NCBI GenBank assembly: GCA_951812725.1
Contig: OX638330.1
Location: forward strand, 682,001-746,000
Source: an uncultured Caldilineaceae bacterium
GTDB taxonomy: Bacteria > Chloroflexota > Anaerolineae > Caldilineales > Caldilineaceae
DNA: 64,000 nucleotides
Direction of reading: 5' to 3'
Shown here: piece by piece, positions 43,920 to 53,280 of the stretch
Numbering within the stretch: the stretch's first letter is position 1
Layout of the letters: each line of letters starts with the position of its first letter
Made by a program: the position numbers and the translations under genes
The notes under the pieces: model-generated
Told to the model about the DNA's origin: nothing
Databases searched by the model: none
The model's input: only the letters and a program-made list of their open reading frames with translations

Positions 43920-46900
43920 ATGGCAGAGATAGAGCGCGGGAGACCCTCTGCGGGAACAGGTGGGCCGACCAGATCCACCCGTATTCTGGCACATCGGCGG
44001 CGGCGCCAGCGGGTGAAAACCTATCGCGCTCGTCCATGGTTCTGGTTATTCCAGGGAACGGCAGCGCTATTCTTCGCTGTGATTCTGACCGTGGGAGTCG
44101 CCGTCGGAGTCGCTGTTGCGAGCGTGTTTGGCATCTATACTTTTTACGCCGCGCAACTGCCCGACGCCGGTGTCATTGAACTGCAACAGGAGAAGTTCGA
44201 GACCATCCGCTTCTATGATCGCACTGGCAAGCATCTGCTCTACGAGAGTGTCGATCCCCGCCCTTACAGGGGAGACCGCACTTACATGCCACTGCGGGAG
44301 ATGTCGCCGGCCGTCATCCAGGCAGCGGTCGCGCTTGAGGACCATAATTTCTGGGACAATCCGGGCATAAATGTGCGCGGGCTGATGCGAGCCTTTGCTT
44401 CCAACCTGCAGGGGGGCAGTGTACAGGGTGGTTCATCGATCACCCAGCAGCTGATCAAGAATGTCGTGATCCCCTTGGAGGAACGAACCCAGCAGTCTTA
44501 CGCCCGCAAGCTCAAAGAAGTCATTCTGGCAATGGAAGTGACGCGGCGGTATGACAAGGGCAAGATCCTGGAGTGGTATCTCAATTACAATTTCTACGGC
44601 AATCTGGCTTACGGAATCGAGGCGGCAAGCCAAGTCTACTTTGGCAAGAGTGTCTCGGAGCTCAACGTCGCCGAAGCGGCTATGTTATCGCCGATTCCCC
44701 AGTTCCCGGCGCTCAACCCAATCGACAACCCCGATGACGCCAAAATCCGGCAAGGCGTGACTCTGCAGGTCATGGTCGACGCCGGCTATCTCACGCAGGA
44801 GGAGGCGGACGCAGCCTTTGCGCAGGAGCTGGATCTGCGGGGCTCTGTCGCGGAGCGTTTCGATATTATCACGGCGCCCCACTTCGCCCTATATGCGCTC
44901 GAGCGCATTAAAGATGAGTTCAATACGGTCGACGACCCCTATCGTATCTGGAAAGAGGGGCTTTCCGTCTATACAACCCTGGACGTCGATCTGCAAAAGT
45001 ATGCCGAACAGGTGGCTCGCGATCATATCGCCAGGCTGAATGAACAGGGCAGAAACGTAAACAATTCCTCAGTGGTGGTACTCAAGCCCGAGTCCGGTGA
45101 GATCCTGGCCATGGTCGGATCACTGGACTACAACAACGAAGAGATCGACGGGCAGGTGAATGTCGCCATCTCTGAGCGGCAACCCGGTTCCAGCTTCAAG
45201 CCATATGTTTATCTCTCCGGCCTTCTGCAGGGCATGAACGCGGCCTCGTTGATTCTGGACGTACGTACCGCTTTTACTCAGAATGACGGTTCAGTATACG
45301 TGCCCGAAAACTATGATCGTCTCTACCACGGACCTGTCGCGTTGCGTGATGCTCTTGCCCAATCGTTAAACATTCCCGCCATTCGCGTCATGGACCAAGT
45401 CGGCGTCGCCAGCGCTCTGCGCACTGCCCATAAATTGGGTATTAATGGCCTGGACCGCGGCCTAAACTACTATGGCCTCAACCTGGTGCTAGGCGGCGGC
45501 GAAGTCACCTTGCTGGACCACACATACGCATACAGCGTGCTTGCGAACGGCGGTGTAATGGCTGGCAAACCGGTGCCGCCGGAGTCTCGACGCAGCGGAT
45601 TCCGCAACCTGAATCCGGTCGCGATCTTGCAGGTCCACAATTCGCAAGGCGAAGTGTTGAGCAGATACGACAGTCCGGACCAGGAGCGCATAATCAGCGC
45701 AGACGCCCAGTACATTCTGGCCGACATTATGAGCGACAATGTGGCCCGTGCACCACTGTTCGGCATCAATAACAATCTCGTGCTGGGGGATCGCAGGGTC
45801 AGCGCCAAGACGGGGACAACGAACGGCTGGAAGGACGCCTGGACCGTTGGCTTCACGCCCCAGCTGACGGTTGGCGTATGGATCGGCAACACTGACAATG
45901 AGTCGATGAATAACGTCACCGGGGCATCCGGTGCAGCGCCCATCTGGAATAGCGTAATGGAGCGCTATCATGAAGGGTTGCCGGCCCGCTGGTATGAACG
46001 CCCCCGCAATGTCGTCTCCACGACGGTCTGTCAGCCCAGCGGCTTGCTGCCGTCGGAGGACTGCCAGCGGCAAAGAGTGGAGCTATTTATTGCGGGCACC
46101 GAGCCAAAGGTCGTCGATAACCTGTGGCAGCCCTTCGATATCGACAAGCGCAACGGACTGCTAGCCAAAGCAACTACGCCGGAAGAGGAACGGGAGGCGA
46201 AGGTCTATCTCATTCTGCCACCGGAAGCGGAGGACTGGGTTAGCAGCAGCGGTATCGAACAGCCGCCGCAGGGCGAGAGTCCGGATGATTTTATCGACTT
46301 TGACCCTGAGGTTGCAATCACATTTCCTCCGCCCGGCGGATACATTGGCGGCCAGGTTGAGATTTTGGGCAATGCCCGCGGCGGCAACTTTGCCAACTAT
46401 CGCCTTGAGTTTGGAAGCGGCCTGGAACCAACGCAGTGGACGAGGATCGGCCCGGACCATGGCCAGCAACACGAAAACGGTCGGCTGGAGCTGTTTAATA
46501 CAGAGGGGCTTGAGGAAGGGCAGTACACGCTGCGGCTGACGGTGCGGTATCATGACGGCAACCAGCGGATCTGGGACGCGCCTGTTACGATCGATAATAC
46601 ACCACCTACTCTGGAGATCAGCGAGCCGGAACCTGATGCGCTCTTCGTTATGAACGAGGACGAGCAGATCAACATCAACGCGCTCGTCAATGACGAGTGG
46701 GCGGTGGACCGTGTCGAGTTTGCGATTGACGGAACCTGGTTTATCACCCGGACCGTGGCCCCCTATAACGAGCGCTGGCCTCTGGAACTGCGTTATGAGT
46801 CGCTCGATGCGCCGGAGACCCGGAACTGGCCGGCCTTTCAATCAGATGATGAAGATATTCGCCCAGGACGCATTCGTGAATTTGAGGACGGATTCGCCGC

Positions 46901-47027
46901 GATCCTTTCCGGCAGCGGCCTCTATCTGGAACGTCATCTGATCAAAGTACGCGCCTTTGACCGTGCCGGCAATGAGATTGAGAGCGATGAAGTGCAGGTC
47001 TTCGTTCGGCAACCGCCGGACCGGTGA
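43920..47027 (+). CDS. Class A penicillin-binding protein (PBP1A type) with C-terminal Ig-like extension
   Basis: A bifunctional peptidoglycan glycosyltransferase/transpeptidase, 1035 residues. The ATG at 43920 has AAGGA 9 bases upstream; ATG 43911 is an alternative. A basic cytoplasmic tail and a membrane helix (about 40-70) come first. The GT51 domain has catalytic Glu140 in ALEDHNFWDNPG and GGSSITQQLIKN. The transpeptidase has Ser424-x-x-Lys427 (PGSSFKPY), SLN (482-484) and KTG (630-632). After about residue 720 come a linker and two Ig-like segments (ITFPPPGGYIGGQVEILGNA; IDNTPPTLEISEPEPDALF). This extension makes the protein longer than usual (about 700-850). It probably builds cell wall as a stand-alone gene. 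Confidence 0.93.
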   Translation: MAEIERGRPSAGTGGPTRSTRILAHRRRRQRVKTYRARPWFWLFQGTAALFFAVILTVGVAVGVAVASVFGIYTFYAAQLPDAGVIELQQEKFETIRFYDRTGKHLLYESVDPRPYRGDRTYMPLREMSPAVIQAAVALEDHNFWDNPGINVRGLMRAFASNLQGGSVQGGSSITQQLIKNVVIPLEERTQQSYARKLKEVILAMEVTRRYDKGKILEWYLNYNFYGNLAYGIEAASQVYFGKSVSELNVAEAAMLSPIPQFPALNPIDNPDDAKIRQGVTLQVMVDAGYLTQEEADAAFAQELDLRGSVAERFDIITAPHFALYALERIKDEFNTVDDPYRIWKEGLSVYTTLDVDLQKYAEQVARDHIARLNEQGRNVNNSSVVVLKPESGEILAMVGSLDYNNEEIDGQVNVAISERQPGSSFKPYVYLSGLLQGMNAASLILDVRTAFTQNDGSVYVPENYDRLYHGPVALRDALAQSLNIPAIRVMDQVGVASALRTAHKLGINGLDRGLNYYGLNLVLGGGEVTLLDHTYAYSVLANGGVMAGKPVPPESRRSGFRNLNPVAILQVHNSQGEVLSRYDSPDQERIISADAQYILADIMSDNVARAPLFGINNNLVLGDRRVSAKTGTTNGWKDAWTVGFTPQLTVGVWIGNTDNESMNNVTGASGAAPIWNSVMERYHEGLPARWYERPRNVVSTTVCQPSGLLPSEDCQRQRVELFIAGTEPKVVDNLWQPFDIDKRNGLLAKATTPEEEREAKVYLILPPEAEDWVSSSGIEQPPQGESPDDFIDFDPEVAITFPPPGGYIGGQVEILGNARGGNFANYRLEFGSGLEPTQWTRIGPDHGQQHENGRLELFNTEGLEEGQYTLRLTVRYHDGNQRIWDAPVTIDNTPPTLEISEPEPDALFVMNEDEQININALVNDEWAVDRVEFAIDGTWFITRTVAPYNERWPLELRYESLDAPETRNWPAFQSDDEDIRPGRIREFEDGFAAILSGSGLYLERHLIKVRAFDRAGNEIESDEVQVFVRQPPDR

Positions 47028-47078
47028 CCTGCGCAACAACCTGCGGCTGGCTACCGACCAACGGCACCGAATTCACTT

Positions 47079-47909
47079 ATGCCTGACATACTCGTTACAA
47101 ATGATGATAGCGTACACGCTGACAGCATACGCATGCTGGCGGCCGCGCTGGACGACCTGGGAAACGTGACTGTAGTAGCGCCGGAGCGGAACTGGAGCGC
47201 TTCGGGGCATCCCAAAACGCTGCACAAGCCGCTGCGGATGGCGCCGATTGTCTGGCCCGACGGCCGCCGCGTCTATGCCTGCAGCGGCGCGCCCTCCGAC
47301 TGCGTGGCCCTGGCGATTCTCGGTGCGCCGCACCGGGCCGAGGCCCCAGATTTGCGACGGGCCGCGGGGGAGCCGGAATCCTCATACGATCTGGTTGTCA
47401 GCGGCGTCAATGACAGTTTCAATCTCGGTTGTGATGTCCTCTATAGCGGCACCGTGGCCGCGGCGATGGAGTCGCTGGTGATGGGTGTACCGTCGATTGC
47501 ATTCAGCACAGGTGTTGTGGATGGCTTCGAAATTCCCGATTCCGACGCGTGGCAGAATGCGGCCGGATATGCCCGCACACTGGCGGCGGCTGCGCTTGAG
47601 CAGCCTCTGCCTCCGCAAACCATGCTCAATGTGAATGTGCCGCGACGGCCGGCGGCAGAGATTCACGGTCAGCGCTATACTTTCCTGGGCCGGCGCATCT
47701 ACGGGGATGTGCTGGTCGCTCGCGACGATCCCTGGGGCAAGCCGTACTACTGGATCGGGGGCGAAGTCCCCACCGGGATTGCAGAGGCTGGCAGTGATTT
47801 TGGTGCTATCGAAAGCGGGTATGTAAGTATTTCGCCGCTGGGAATTGACCTGACCAGGCATGGAATTCTGGCCGACTTGACCGCGGGCAGCTGGCCGTTA
47901 CCCAAGTGA
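47079..47909 (+). CDS. surE: 5'-nucleotidase SurE
   Basis: A 276-residue metal-dependent phosphatase that removes phosphate from nucleoside 5'-monophosphates. Metal-site residues: Asp in ILVTNDDS, Ser in RNWSASGH, and Asn in VVSGVNDSFNLGCDV (motif SG-x-N-x-G-x-N, here with D-S-F in the middle). TVAAAMES follows as in the family. It differs from the common TNDDGI-A-GI start (NDDSVHADSI), a mild variation. It begins 51 bp after the penicillin-binding-protein gene; a hairpin lies 55 bp after its stop. Confidence 0.9.
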   Translation: MPDILVTNDDSVHADSIRMLAAALDDLGNVTVVAPERNWSASGHPKTLHKPLRMAPIVWPDGRRVYACSGAPSDCVALAILGAPHRAEAPDLRRAAGEPESSYDLVVSGVNDSFNLGCDVLYSGTVAAAMESLVMGVPSIAFSTGVVDGFEIPDSDAWQNAAGYARTLAAAALEQPLPPQTMLNVNVPRRPAAEIHGQRYTFLGRRIYGDVLVARDDPWGKPYYWIGGEVPTGIAEAGSDFGAIESGYVSISPLGIDLTRHGILADLTAGSWPLPK

Positions 47910-47963
47910 ACGCGACCAGAATTTTTCAGAAGGCGTGTTTCTGACAAGTGCCGGTGTGCGCGA

Positions 47964-47986
47964 GGGCGAAGGCACCTTCGCCCTTT
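47964..47986 (+). terminator. Terminator-like hairpin after surE
   Basis: GGGCGAAGG (47964-47972) pairs perfectly with CCTTCGCCC (47975-47983) over a minimal loop, followed by TTTGCT. The stem is very stable but the T-run is short, so it may be a terminator or a mRNA 3' stabiliser. Confidence 0.45.
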
Positions 47987-48115
47987 GCTGGAGTGTGACT
48001 GCTTCAACCGAACTGGCAACGTTGCCGTAGGTGGAGAATTGGTTGCGCAAGGGCTGCCGTTAACCAAAGGTGCGTCGCGAAAGGGCGCGATGCAGGAGTT
48101 ATCAAATTGTCACGG

Positions 48116-49006
48116 ATGGTGTACACACCGCCTTCAGATGGGTCGAGGTGGCAGGGCTTGGCGGCGCTGTGCTGGTTGCTCCTGACTGATGCAGTTCTGC
48201 TCTTGTGGTTGGGGCTTAAGCCGGTGGGTTGGAGCAGTTTTCTGCTGCTTCTGATCTTACTGGCCACACTGCCTGTGCTCGTCCATCTGACGATGCGTAC
48301 TTGGGGGGCGTTCAATCTGGAATACTGGCTTGACCGCAACGCCTTGCGTATTCGCTGGGCCGGAACCTGCCAGGTCATCCCGCTTCATTGCATCCGGCGT
48401 ATCATTGAAGGTGTAGACGAGATTACTGTGCGGCCTTCCGTCATGGGTTGGCCGTCACCATTTGTTCGTATAGTAGAGGGAGGGGGCGGGCGGAGGCTGG
48501 TGCGGCTAGCCAGCGTTCCGCTCGATCAGTGTCTGCTGATTGAAACTGACGATGGGATATTTGCGATATCTCCAGCAGACCCGATCGGTTTTTTGGAAGA
48601 GTTGCAGGCACTGAATCGACTTGGCCTTTCGCGCACATTATCTCTTGTACGCGAGCAGCCAACAAACTACTATGCGTTGGCGACCGAGTCGCCGGCGGGC
48701 CGCTGGTTGCTTCTCGCCGGGCTGATTGGTTGCCTGGCCCTCTTCGGCTATCTCATGATCCGCTTCCCAGAATTGCCGGAGGCACTGGTATTTCATTACA
48801 ATCGGCAAGGTGTACCGGACAGCATCAGGCCAAAGAACTCACTTTTCCTACTGCCTGCGATTGGCCTGCTGACATATCTGACAAATACTCTGGCTGGGCT
48901 GTGGATGAGGATGCAGGGTCAACTTTCCGGCGCCTATCTGTTTTGGACCGGTTCGCTCCTGGTGCAAGCGCTTTCGCTCTTGGCGTTGTTCAGCCTGACA
49001 ACATGA
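48116..49006 (+). CDS. Membrane protein with PH-like and DUF1648-type segments
   Basis: A 296-residue protein from ATG 48116. Two N-terminal helices (about 15-60) precede a soluble PH-like region (about 70-180; LDRNALRIRWAG, VIPLHCIRRIIEGV), then helices near 200 and two at the C-terminus (LLPAIGLLTYLTNTLAGL, SLLVQALSLLALFSL). Between them LPEALVFHYNRQGVPDSIRP is the DUF1648 hallmark. Bacterial PH-domain membrane proteins bind lipids or regulate sigma factors, but no function is established for this type. It is plus-strand, 145 bp before the glycosyltransferase gene. Confidence 0.72.
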   Translation: MVYTPPSDGSRWQGLAALCWLLLTDAVLLLWLGLKPVGWSSFLLLLILLATLPVLVHLTMRTWGAFNLEYWLDRNALRIRWAGTCQVIPLHCIRRIIEGVDEITVRPSVMGWPSPFVRIVEGGGGRRLVRLASVPLDQCLLIETDDGIFAISPADPIGFLEELQALNRLGLSRTLSLVREQPTNYYALATESPAGRWLLLAGLIGCLALFGYLMIRFPELPEALVFHYNRQGVPDSIRPKNSLFLLPAIGLLTYLTNTLAGLWMRMQGQLSGAYLFWTGSLLVQALSLLALFSLTT

Positions 49007-49150
49007 CGGGAATCGAATTTCTCTGCCAGGCAAAGGCTTGGCGGAACGAATGAAAATGGGAAAACCTGAGTCGGCCTGCAAAGCACAAGGTCACTTCACA
49101 GATGAAATCCCAATGCTATCCCTGTGCCGCTGCCAGCCGAGGAGTTCTTT

Positions 49151-49912
49151 GTGTCGCGCCCTTTCCTGACAATTATCATTCCTGCCTTTAACGAAGCGCG
49201 ACGACTACCCCATTCACTTACTACGATCGCCACGTTTTTGCGAGGCCAATCCTTTACAACCGAGATTCTGGTGGTGGAAAACCGGTCGACTGACGAGACC
49301 AGCGCGGTTGTACGCGACTTTGCGCAAACAGTTGCAGCCGATGATCCATTTACGTTGGAACTGCTTCACAGTGCACCTGGGAAGGGCGCAGCAGTAAAGA
49401 CGGGGATGCTGGTAGGCAAGGGTGATTACCTCTTTATCTGTGACGCCGATCTTTCGATGCCAATCGAAGAGGTTGCCAAATTTCTGCCGCCGCAGCAAGA
49501 GGCGGATGGATATGACGTTGCTATCGCCAGCCGTGAGATAGCAGGCGCCGTGCGTTACAACGAGCCTTTTTACCGGCATCTGATGGGGCGGGTATTTAAC
49601 TACGTAGTTCAGAAGCTGATAATGCCGGGGATTGAAGATACGCAGTGCGGCTTCAAGATGTTTACTCGGGAGGCGGCCGCCCAGGTCTTTCCGCACCAGA
49701 CTATCGACGGCTGGGGATTCGACCCTGAAATCCTGTACATCAGTCGCATCCGGGGCCTGCAACTGGTTGAAGTTCCGATCAACTGGTATTACATGGCAGA
49801 GAGCCGAGTGAACCCCCTCTTCGACACGATCAATATGGTGCGCGAAGTCTTACGAATCCGTGTTAACGGGCTGCGCGGGATTTATGAGCAGGTCTCCCGG
49901 GCGACGGAGTAG
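49151..49912 (+). CDS. Family 2 glycosyltransferase (dolichyl-phosphate-type)
   Basis: A 253-residue GT-A glycosyltransferase. GTG 49151 is chosen because GAGGAG lies 6 bases upstream; an in-frame GTG at 49124 gives an extra nine residues. Motifs: IIIPAFNEARRLPHSL, VVENRSTDET, and the metal-binding D-x-D in FICDADLSMPI. The C-terminal part (GFKMFTREAAAQVF, GWGFDPEILYISR, VEVPINWYYMAESRVN) resembles dolichyl-phosphate beta-glucosyltransferases. It may load a sugar on a polyprenyl phosphate for envelope glycans, which the GT39-like protein at 58942 could then use. No membrane helix was seen. Confidence 0.9.
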   Translation: MSRPFLTIIIPAFNEARRLPHSLTTIATFLRGQSFTTEILVVENRSTDETSAVVRDFAQTVAADDPFTLELLHSAPGKGAAVKTGMLVGKGDYLFICDADLSMPIEEVAKFLPPQQEADGYDVAIASREIAGAVRYNEPFYRHLMGRVFNYVVQKLIMPGIEDTQCGFKMFTREAAAQVFPHQTIDGWGFDPEILYISRIRGLQLVEVPINWYYMAESRVNPLFDTINMVREVLRIRVNGLRGIYEQVSRATE

Positions 49913-50020
49913 ATGCTCCACGGCCCAATCTGCGTTGTAAGTCCCAATTTGCAATGGATGCGGCCTTGGGCTGTCGCCGCGAGCCTGGCTATCGAATCAA
50001 TAAACCGGCAGCACTGTCCG

Positions 50021-50710
50021 TCAAGCAGTTGGGGTTTGGTCGAACCTTTTGCTTGCCCACCAAATCTGCGCACCGTTGGCGACGAAATGGGCGACCAACG
50101 GCGTGAGCAGGCTCTGCTGCCACACGAACAATAGGCTAAATAGCGCGCCAGCCGTTCCCGCCCCGACAATGCCCCACGCGCCCTGTGGGCTGTGCAGGAG
50201 GCCGAAAACGATGCTGAAGCAGATGATGAGCCAGGCAGTCGGGAGCAGAGGCGAGAGCCCGCCGATGAGCAGACTGCGAAAAAGGACCTCCTCGAAGAGT
50301 ACGCTTAACAGCAGGGCGAAGGGCATAAGGCCGGCCTCCCTCCGATTGCGGGGGAGCACCAGTTCGAGAATCGAACGGTAGAACCTGGTATCTGTGTAGC
50401 GCGTAATAAGCCTCCCCAAACCCACGAACAGCACAGCCATTGCCAGCCCTGTCAGGAAGCCTGTCAGAAGCTGCGAACCTGCATTGGGAAATTGCCAACC
50501 CAGTGTCTCTGGCGAAAGGCCGCTGCCCCTGCCCAGGAGAATACAGATGGCCAGTACAATGGCCCGTAGAGCATTTTCGGCAGGGAGCAACAGCAGATTC
50601 TCTTGCGGTTGCCAGCTCCGCAACAGGCGCGCTGTCATATGGGCGCCATATCCGACGAAGGCTGTGATGAGAAGAGTTAATCCCGCAAACAGAAGGTAGC
50701 GCCAGTCCAT
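50021..50710 (-). CDS. CPBP-family intramembrane metalloprotease (CAAX protease-like)
   Basis: A membrane protein of about 229 residues from ATG 50710 (a TTG at 50746 is possible). Several hydrophobic helices. The conserved catalytic motifs are present: LFEEVLFRSLLIGGL (E-E-x-x-x-R), FGLLHSP (His) and LVAHFVANGA (His-x-x-x-N). The family includes CAAX prenyl proteases and bacteriocin-immunity proteins. It stands alone on the minus strand between plus-strand genes. Its target is unknown. Confidence 0.87.
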   Translation of the reverse strand: MDWRYLLFAGLTLLITAFVGYGAHMTARLLRSWQPQENLLLLPAENALRAIVLAICILLGRGSGLSPETLGWQFPNAGSQLLTGFLTGLAMAVLFVGLGRLITRYTDTRFYRSILELVLPRNRREAGLMPFALLLSVLFEEVLFRSLLIGGLSPLLPTAWLIICFSIVFGLLHSPQGAWGIVGAGTAGALFSLLFVWQQSLLTPLVAHFVANGAQIWWASKRFDQTPTA

Positions 50711-50912
50711 TTTGTAAGTGTAGGTGACATAGGGCGATGCCTTCAAATACGGGCGCGACCTGTTTAGCCAGAAGGTTGCCTTTCTGCTTCGAATCGGTCA
50801 CCTTGGTCAAGCGCTTTTGCGGTAGGGCAGGCATGCCAGTCCGGAGGATGGGTCTTAAGTCAGGAGGGCTTATCTGCGCAACTGGCAACACAACCTGGGC
50901 GGTCAAAGATTT

Positions 50913-50940
50913 TTGGATGTTTCCATTCTGTTGCTATACT
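50913..50940 (+). promoter_or_regulatory. Promoter upstream of the acyl-CoA dehydrogenase leader
   Basis: TTGGAT (50913-50918), 16-base spacer, TATACT (50935-50940) on the plus strand. The expected transcript start (about 50947) lies just before the hairpin-rich leader. A perfect TATAAT at 51050-51055, after the terminator, has no good -35. Confidence 0.5.
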
Positions 50941-50958
50941 TATTTTTTGTTTGCAGCT

Positions 50959-51041
50959 ATGCTGGCGCGCCGCTGTTGGGCGCGCCGAAGATGGGATTTC
51001 CTCTTCTTCGGCGGAGACAAAGGCGTCTCCGCCTTTTTCTT
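50959..51041 (+). promoter_or_regulatory. Candidate transcription attenuator upstream of acyl-CoA dehydrogenase
   Basis: Three overlapping stems can be drawn. Stem 1: GGCGCGCC (50964-50971) with GGCGCGCC (50979-50986). Stem 2: CGCCGAAGA (50983-50991) with TCTTCGGCG (51005-51013). Stem 3 is a standard terminator: GGCGGAGAC (51010-51018) with GTCTCCGCC (51025-51033), followed by TTTTTCTTC. Stem 2 shares bases with both stem 1 and stem 3, so stem 1 plus terminator and stem 2 (antiterminator) exclude each other. A short frame from ATG 50959 (MLARRCWARRRWDFLFFGGD, 31 codons) spans the structure and could be a leader peptide. The gene starts 74 bases after the T-run. The signal is unknown. Confidence 0.55.
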
Positions 51042-51114
51042 CAACACGCTATAATAGACTGTCGCGGTAACGGAAACGACTGCGCTTTGCGGCAGTGGGA
51101 AAAGGACTGAATCG

Positions 51115-52326
51115 ATGGCTTCTTCAGCCGAGTTGCTGTACACGGAAGAGCACAATCTGGTTCGCAAAATGGCCTATGATTTCACCCGCAATGAGGTGAT
51201 GCCGATCATTGCCGAGCACGACCGCAATCACACGTTCCCACACGAACTGTTGCCGAAGATGGCGCAACTTGGTTTTCTCGGCATCTGTCTGCCGGCGGGC
51301 TACGGCGGCGCGGGCATGGACTTTCTCTCGCTGGGCATCGTCTCCGAGGCATTGGAATACGGCGATTCGTCGGTGCGCGAGACGGTCGCGGTTCATCTAG
51401 CACTGCATGCGCTGCCGATATTCCAGTGGGGAACCGAGGAGCAGAAGCATGCGTTTCTGCCCGCACTGGCCAGCGGCGACCGAATCGCCTGTTTTGGGCT
51501 GACTGAGCCTGGCGCGGGATCGGACGTTGCGGCCCTCCAGACTCGCGCCCGTCGACAGGGGGACACATACATTCTCAGCGGCGAAAAAATGTGGATCACC
51601 CTGGCTGACGTGGCTGATCGATTTCTCGTTTTTGCAAAAACGCAGCCTGAGGAAGGCGCGCGCGGGATTTCCGCGTTCATCCTGGAACGCGGCTGGGAGG
51701 GGCTTACAACCGGCACGCTCGAAGGAAAGATGGGCGTCCGCGCCAGCAACACCGGCTGGATCAATATGCAGGAGGTGCGCGTGCCGGCCAGTCACCGCCT
51801 GGGGCAGGAGGGCGAGGGCTTCAAGATCGCGATGAGTTGCCTGGATAACGCTCGCTTTGGCGTTGCCGCCGGCTCGGTCGGGATCATTCGGGCCTGCATA
51901 GACGAATCGGTCAACTATGCTCTCCTACGCAAAACTTTCGGCAAACCGATTGCTGAACACCAACTCATTCAGCAGATGATTGCCCAGATGCAGCAGGATC
52001 TGGATATCGGTGAACTGCTGGTGTGGAAGGCAGGCACGCTCAAGAATCAAGGGGTGCGCAATACGCGGGAGACCAGCATGGCAAAGTGGTTCTGCACGGA
52101 GGCGGCGAGGCGTTCAGCCGACAACGCAGTCCAGATTCATGGCGCGTATGGATATTCTGACGAGTACAATGTGGAGCGGCACCTGCGAAACACCAAGAGC
52201 GCGGTGATCTACGAGGGCACGTCCCAGATTCACACGCTGATGCAGGCCGCCTACACCTTGGGCGTGCGCGAGGACCGCGCGCTGCGTTGCCCCATGCCAG
52301 CCTATGACCCGGATACGTGGCAGTAG
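51115..52326 (+). CDS. Acyl-CoA dehydrogenase
   Basis: A 403-residue FAD enzyme that introduces the alpha-beta double bond in acyl-CoA during fatty-acid or branched-chain degradation. Features: [20 protein letters not shown] (FAD-binding), [22 protein letters not shown]-like helices, and a C-terminal [20 protein letters not shown] followed by [10 protein letters not shown], where Glu of YEGT is the usual catalytic base. AAAAGGA precedes the ATG. It is followed by etfB and etfA, its electron acceptors, so a functional unit is likely. It is preceded by an apparent attenuator. Confidence 0.93.
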   Translation: MASSAELLYTEEHNLVRKMAYDFTRNEVMPIIAEHDRNHTFPHELLPKMAQLGFLGICLPAGYGGAGMDFLSLGIVSEALEYGDSSVRETVAVHLALHALPIFQWGTEEQKHAFLPALASGDRIACFGLTEPGAGSDVAALQTRARRQGDTYILSGEKMWITLADVADRFLVFAKTQPEEGARGISAFILERGWEGLTTGTLEGKMGVRASNTGWINMQEVRVPASHRLGQEGEGFKIAMSCLDNARFGVAAGSVGIIRACIDESVNYALLRKTFGKPIAEHQLIQQMIAQMQQDLDIGELLVWKAGTLKNQGVRNTRETSMAKWFCTEAARRSADNAVQIHGAYGYSDEYNVERHLRNTKSAVIYEGTSQIHTLMQAAYTLGVREDRALRCPMPAYDPDTWQ

Positions 52327-52418
52327 AGGGCATTGGGGGAAGCGGCTGTGGGAACTAGTGCGGGCAAACAGATGACGCTGTCCAGTTGGGACATAGTCTC
52401 ACATGAAAGGAGCGCTGC

Positions 52419-53204
52419 GTGAAGGTAGCGGTGTTAATCAAGCAGACGCCCGATACCGCGGAATTGCCTAGAGTTACAGTGGCTGAGGCGCAATCCGGCG
52501 AAGTGCAGGCGACAATGGTCATCAATCCCTGGGATGAGTTTGCGGTGGAGGAAGCGATTGACCTTGCTGACAGGTTCGACTGCGAGACCGTCGCCATCTC
52601 AATGGGCCGCGAAAGCGAAACCGACGCGCTGAAACATGCGCTGGCGATGGGGATGGACAACGCTGTGCTGGTGGATGAGAGCGTCATTGACGGCGGCGAC
52701 GAGTGGGCCGCCGCTGGGGCCCTGGGGGCGGCCGTCAGGATGGCCGGCGAGCAGGAAGAGGTGGAGCTGGTGCTGGCCGGCAAGATGAGCGTGGACGGCA
52801 ACAGCGGCGTCATCTACGCCGGCGTTGCGTGCAAGTTGGGTTGGGACCTGCTGGTCAATGTAACCAGAATCGTCGACATTGTCGATGGCACGCTGATCGC
52901 CGAGCAGGTTTTTGAAGGCGGGCAGGAAACAGTCGAGGTGCCGCTGCCGGTAGTGGTAAGCGTTGCAAAAGAGATCAACGAACCACGATACCCCAGCTTC
53001 ATGGGCATCCGCAAGGCCAGCCGTGCGAGTATCCCCGCCCTCGGCCGCGATGACTTGGAGGTTGGTCGCTCAAGCACTACGCGCTGGACTGATCTGGACA
53101 AGCAGGAGCCGGAACGCGTGCAGGTGAAAATTTTCGAGGGCGATAGCGTCGAGGAAAAGGCCGCGCAGCTGGCGGATGCACTGATGGCTGAGAAAGTGAT
53201 ATAG
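52419..53204 (+). CDS. etfB: Electron transfer flavoprotein beta subunit
   Basis: A 261-residue ETF beta subunit, start GTG 52419 with AAGGAG 6 bases upstream. Typical N-terminus MKVAVLIKQTPDT, then INPWDEFAVEEAIDLADRF, and the AMP-binding region GKMSVDGNSGVIYAGVACKL and PRYPSFMGIRKASRA. With etfA it carries electrons from acyl-CoA dehydrogenases to the quinone pool. It follows the dehydrogenase by 92 bp and precedes etfA by 76 bp, the usual order. Confidence 0.95.
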   Translation: MKVAVLIKQTPDTAELPRVTVAEAQSGEVQATMVINPWDEFAVEEAIDLADRFDCETVAISMGRESETDALKHALAMGMDNAVLVDESVIDGGDEWAAAGALGAAVRMAGEQEEVELVLAGKMSVDGNSGVIYAGVACKLGWDLLVNVTRIVDIVDGTLIAEQVFEGGQETVEVPLPVVVSVAKEINEPRYPSFMGIRKASRASIPALGRDDLEVGRSSTTRWTDLDKQEPERVQVKIFEGDSVEEKAAQLADALMAEKVI

Positions 53205-53280
53205 GCTACGGCAGGAGAGAAGCAAGGGGAACATTTCGCTCTCCTTCTTCTTCATTCTCTTCCCTTAGAAAGGGATAACG

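Noticed and set aside
51050..51055. Perfect TATAAT as main promoter of the acyl-CoA dehydrogenase gene
   Set aside because: No acceptable -35 lies 16-18 bases upstream; a secondary promoter cannot be excluded.
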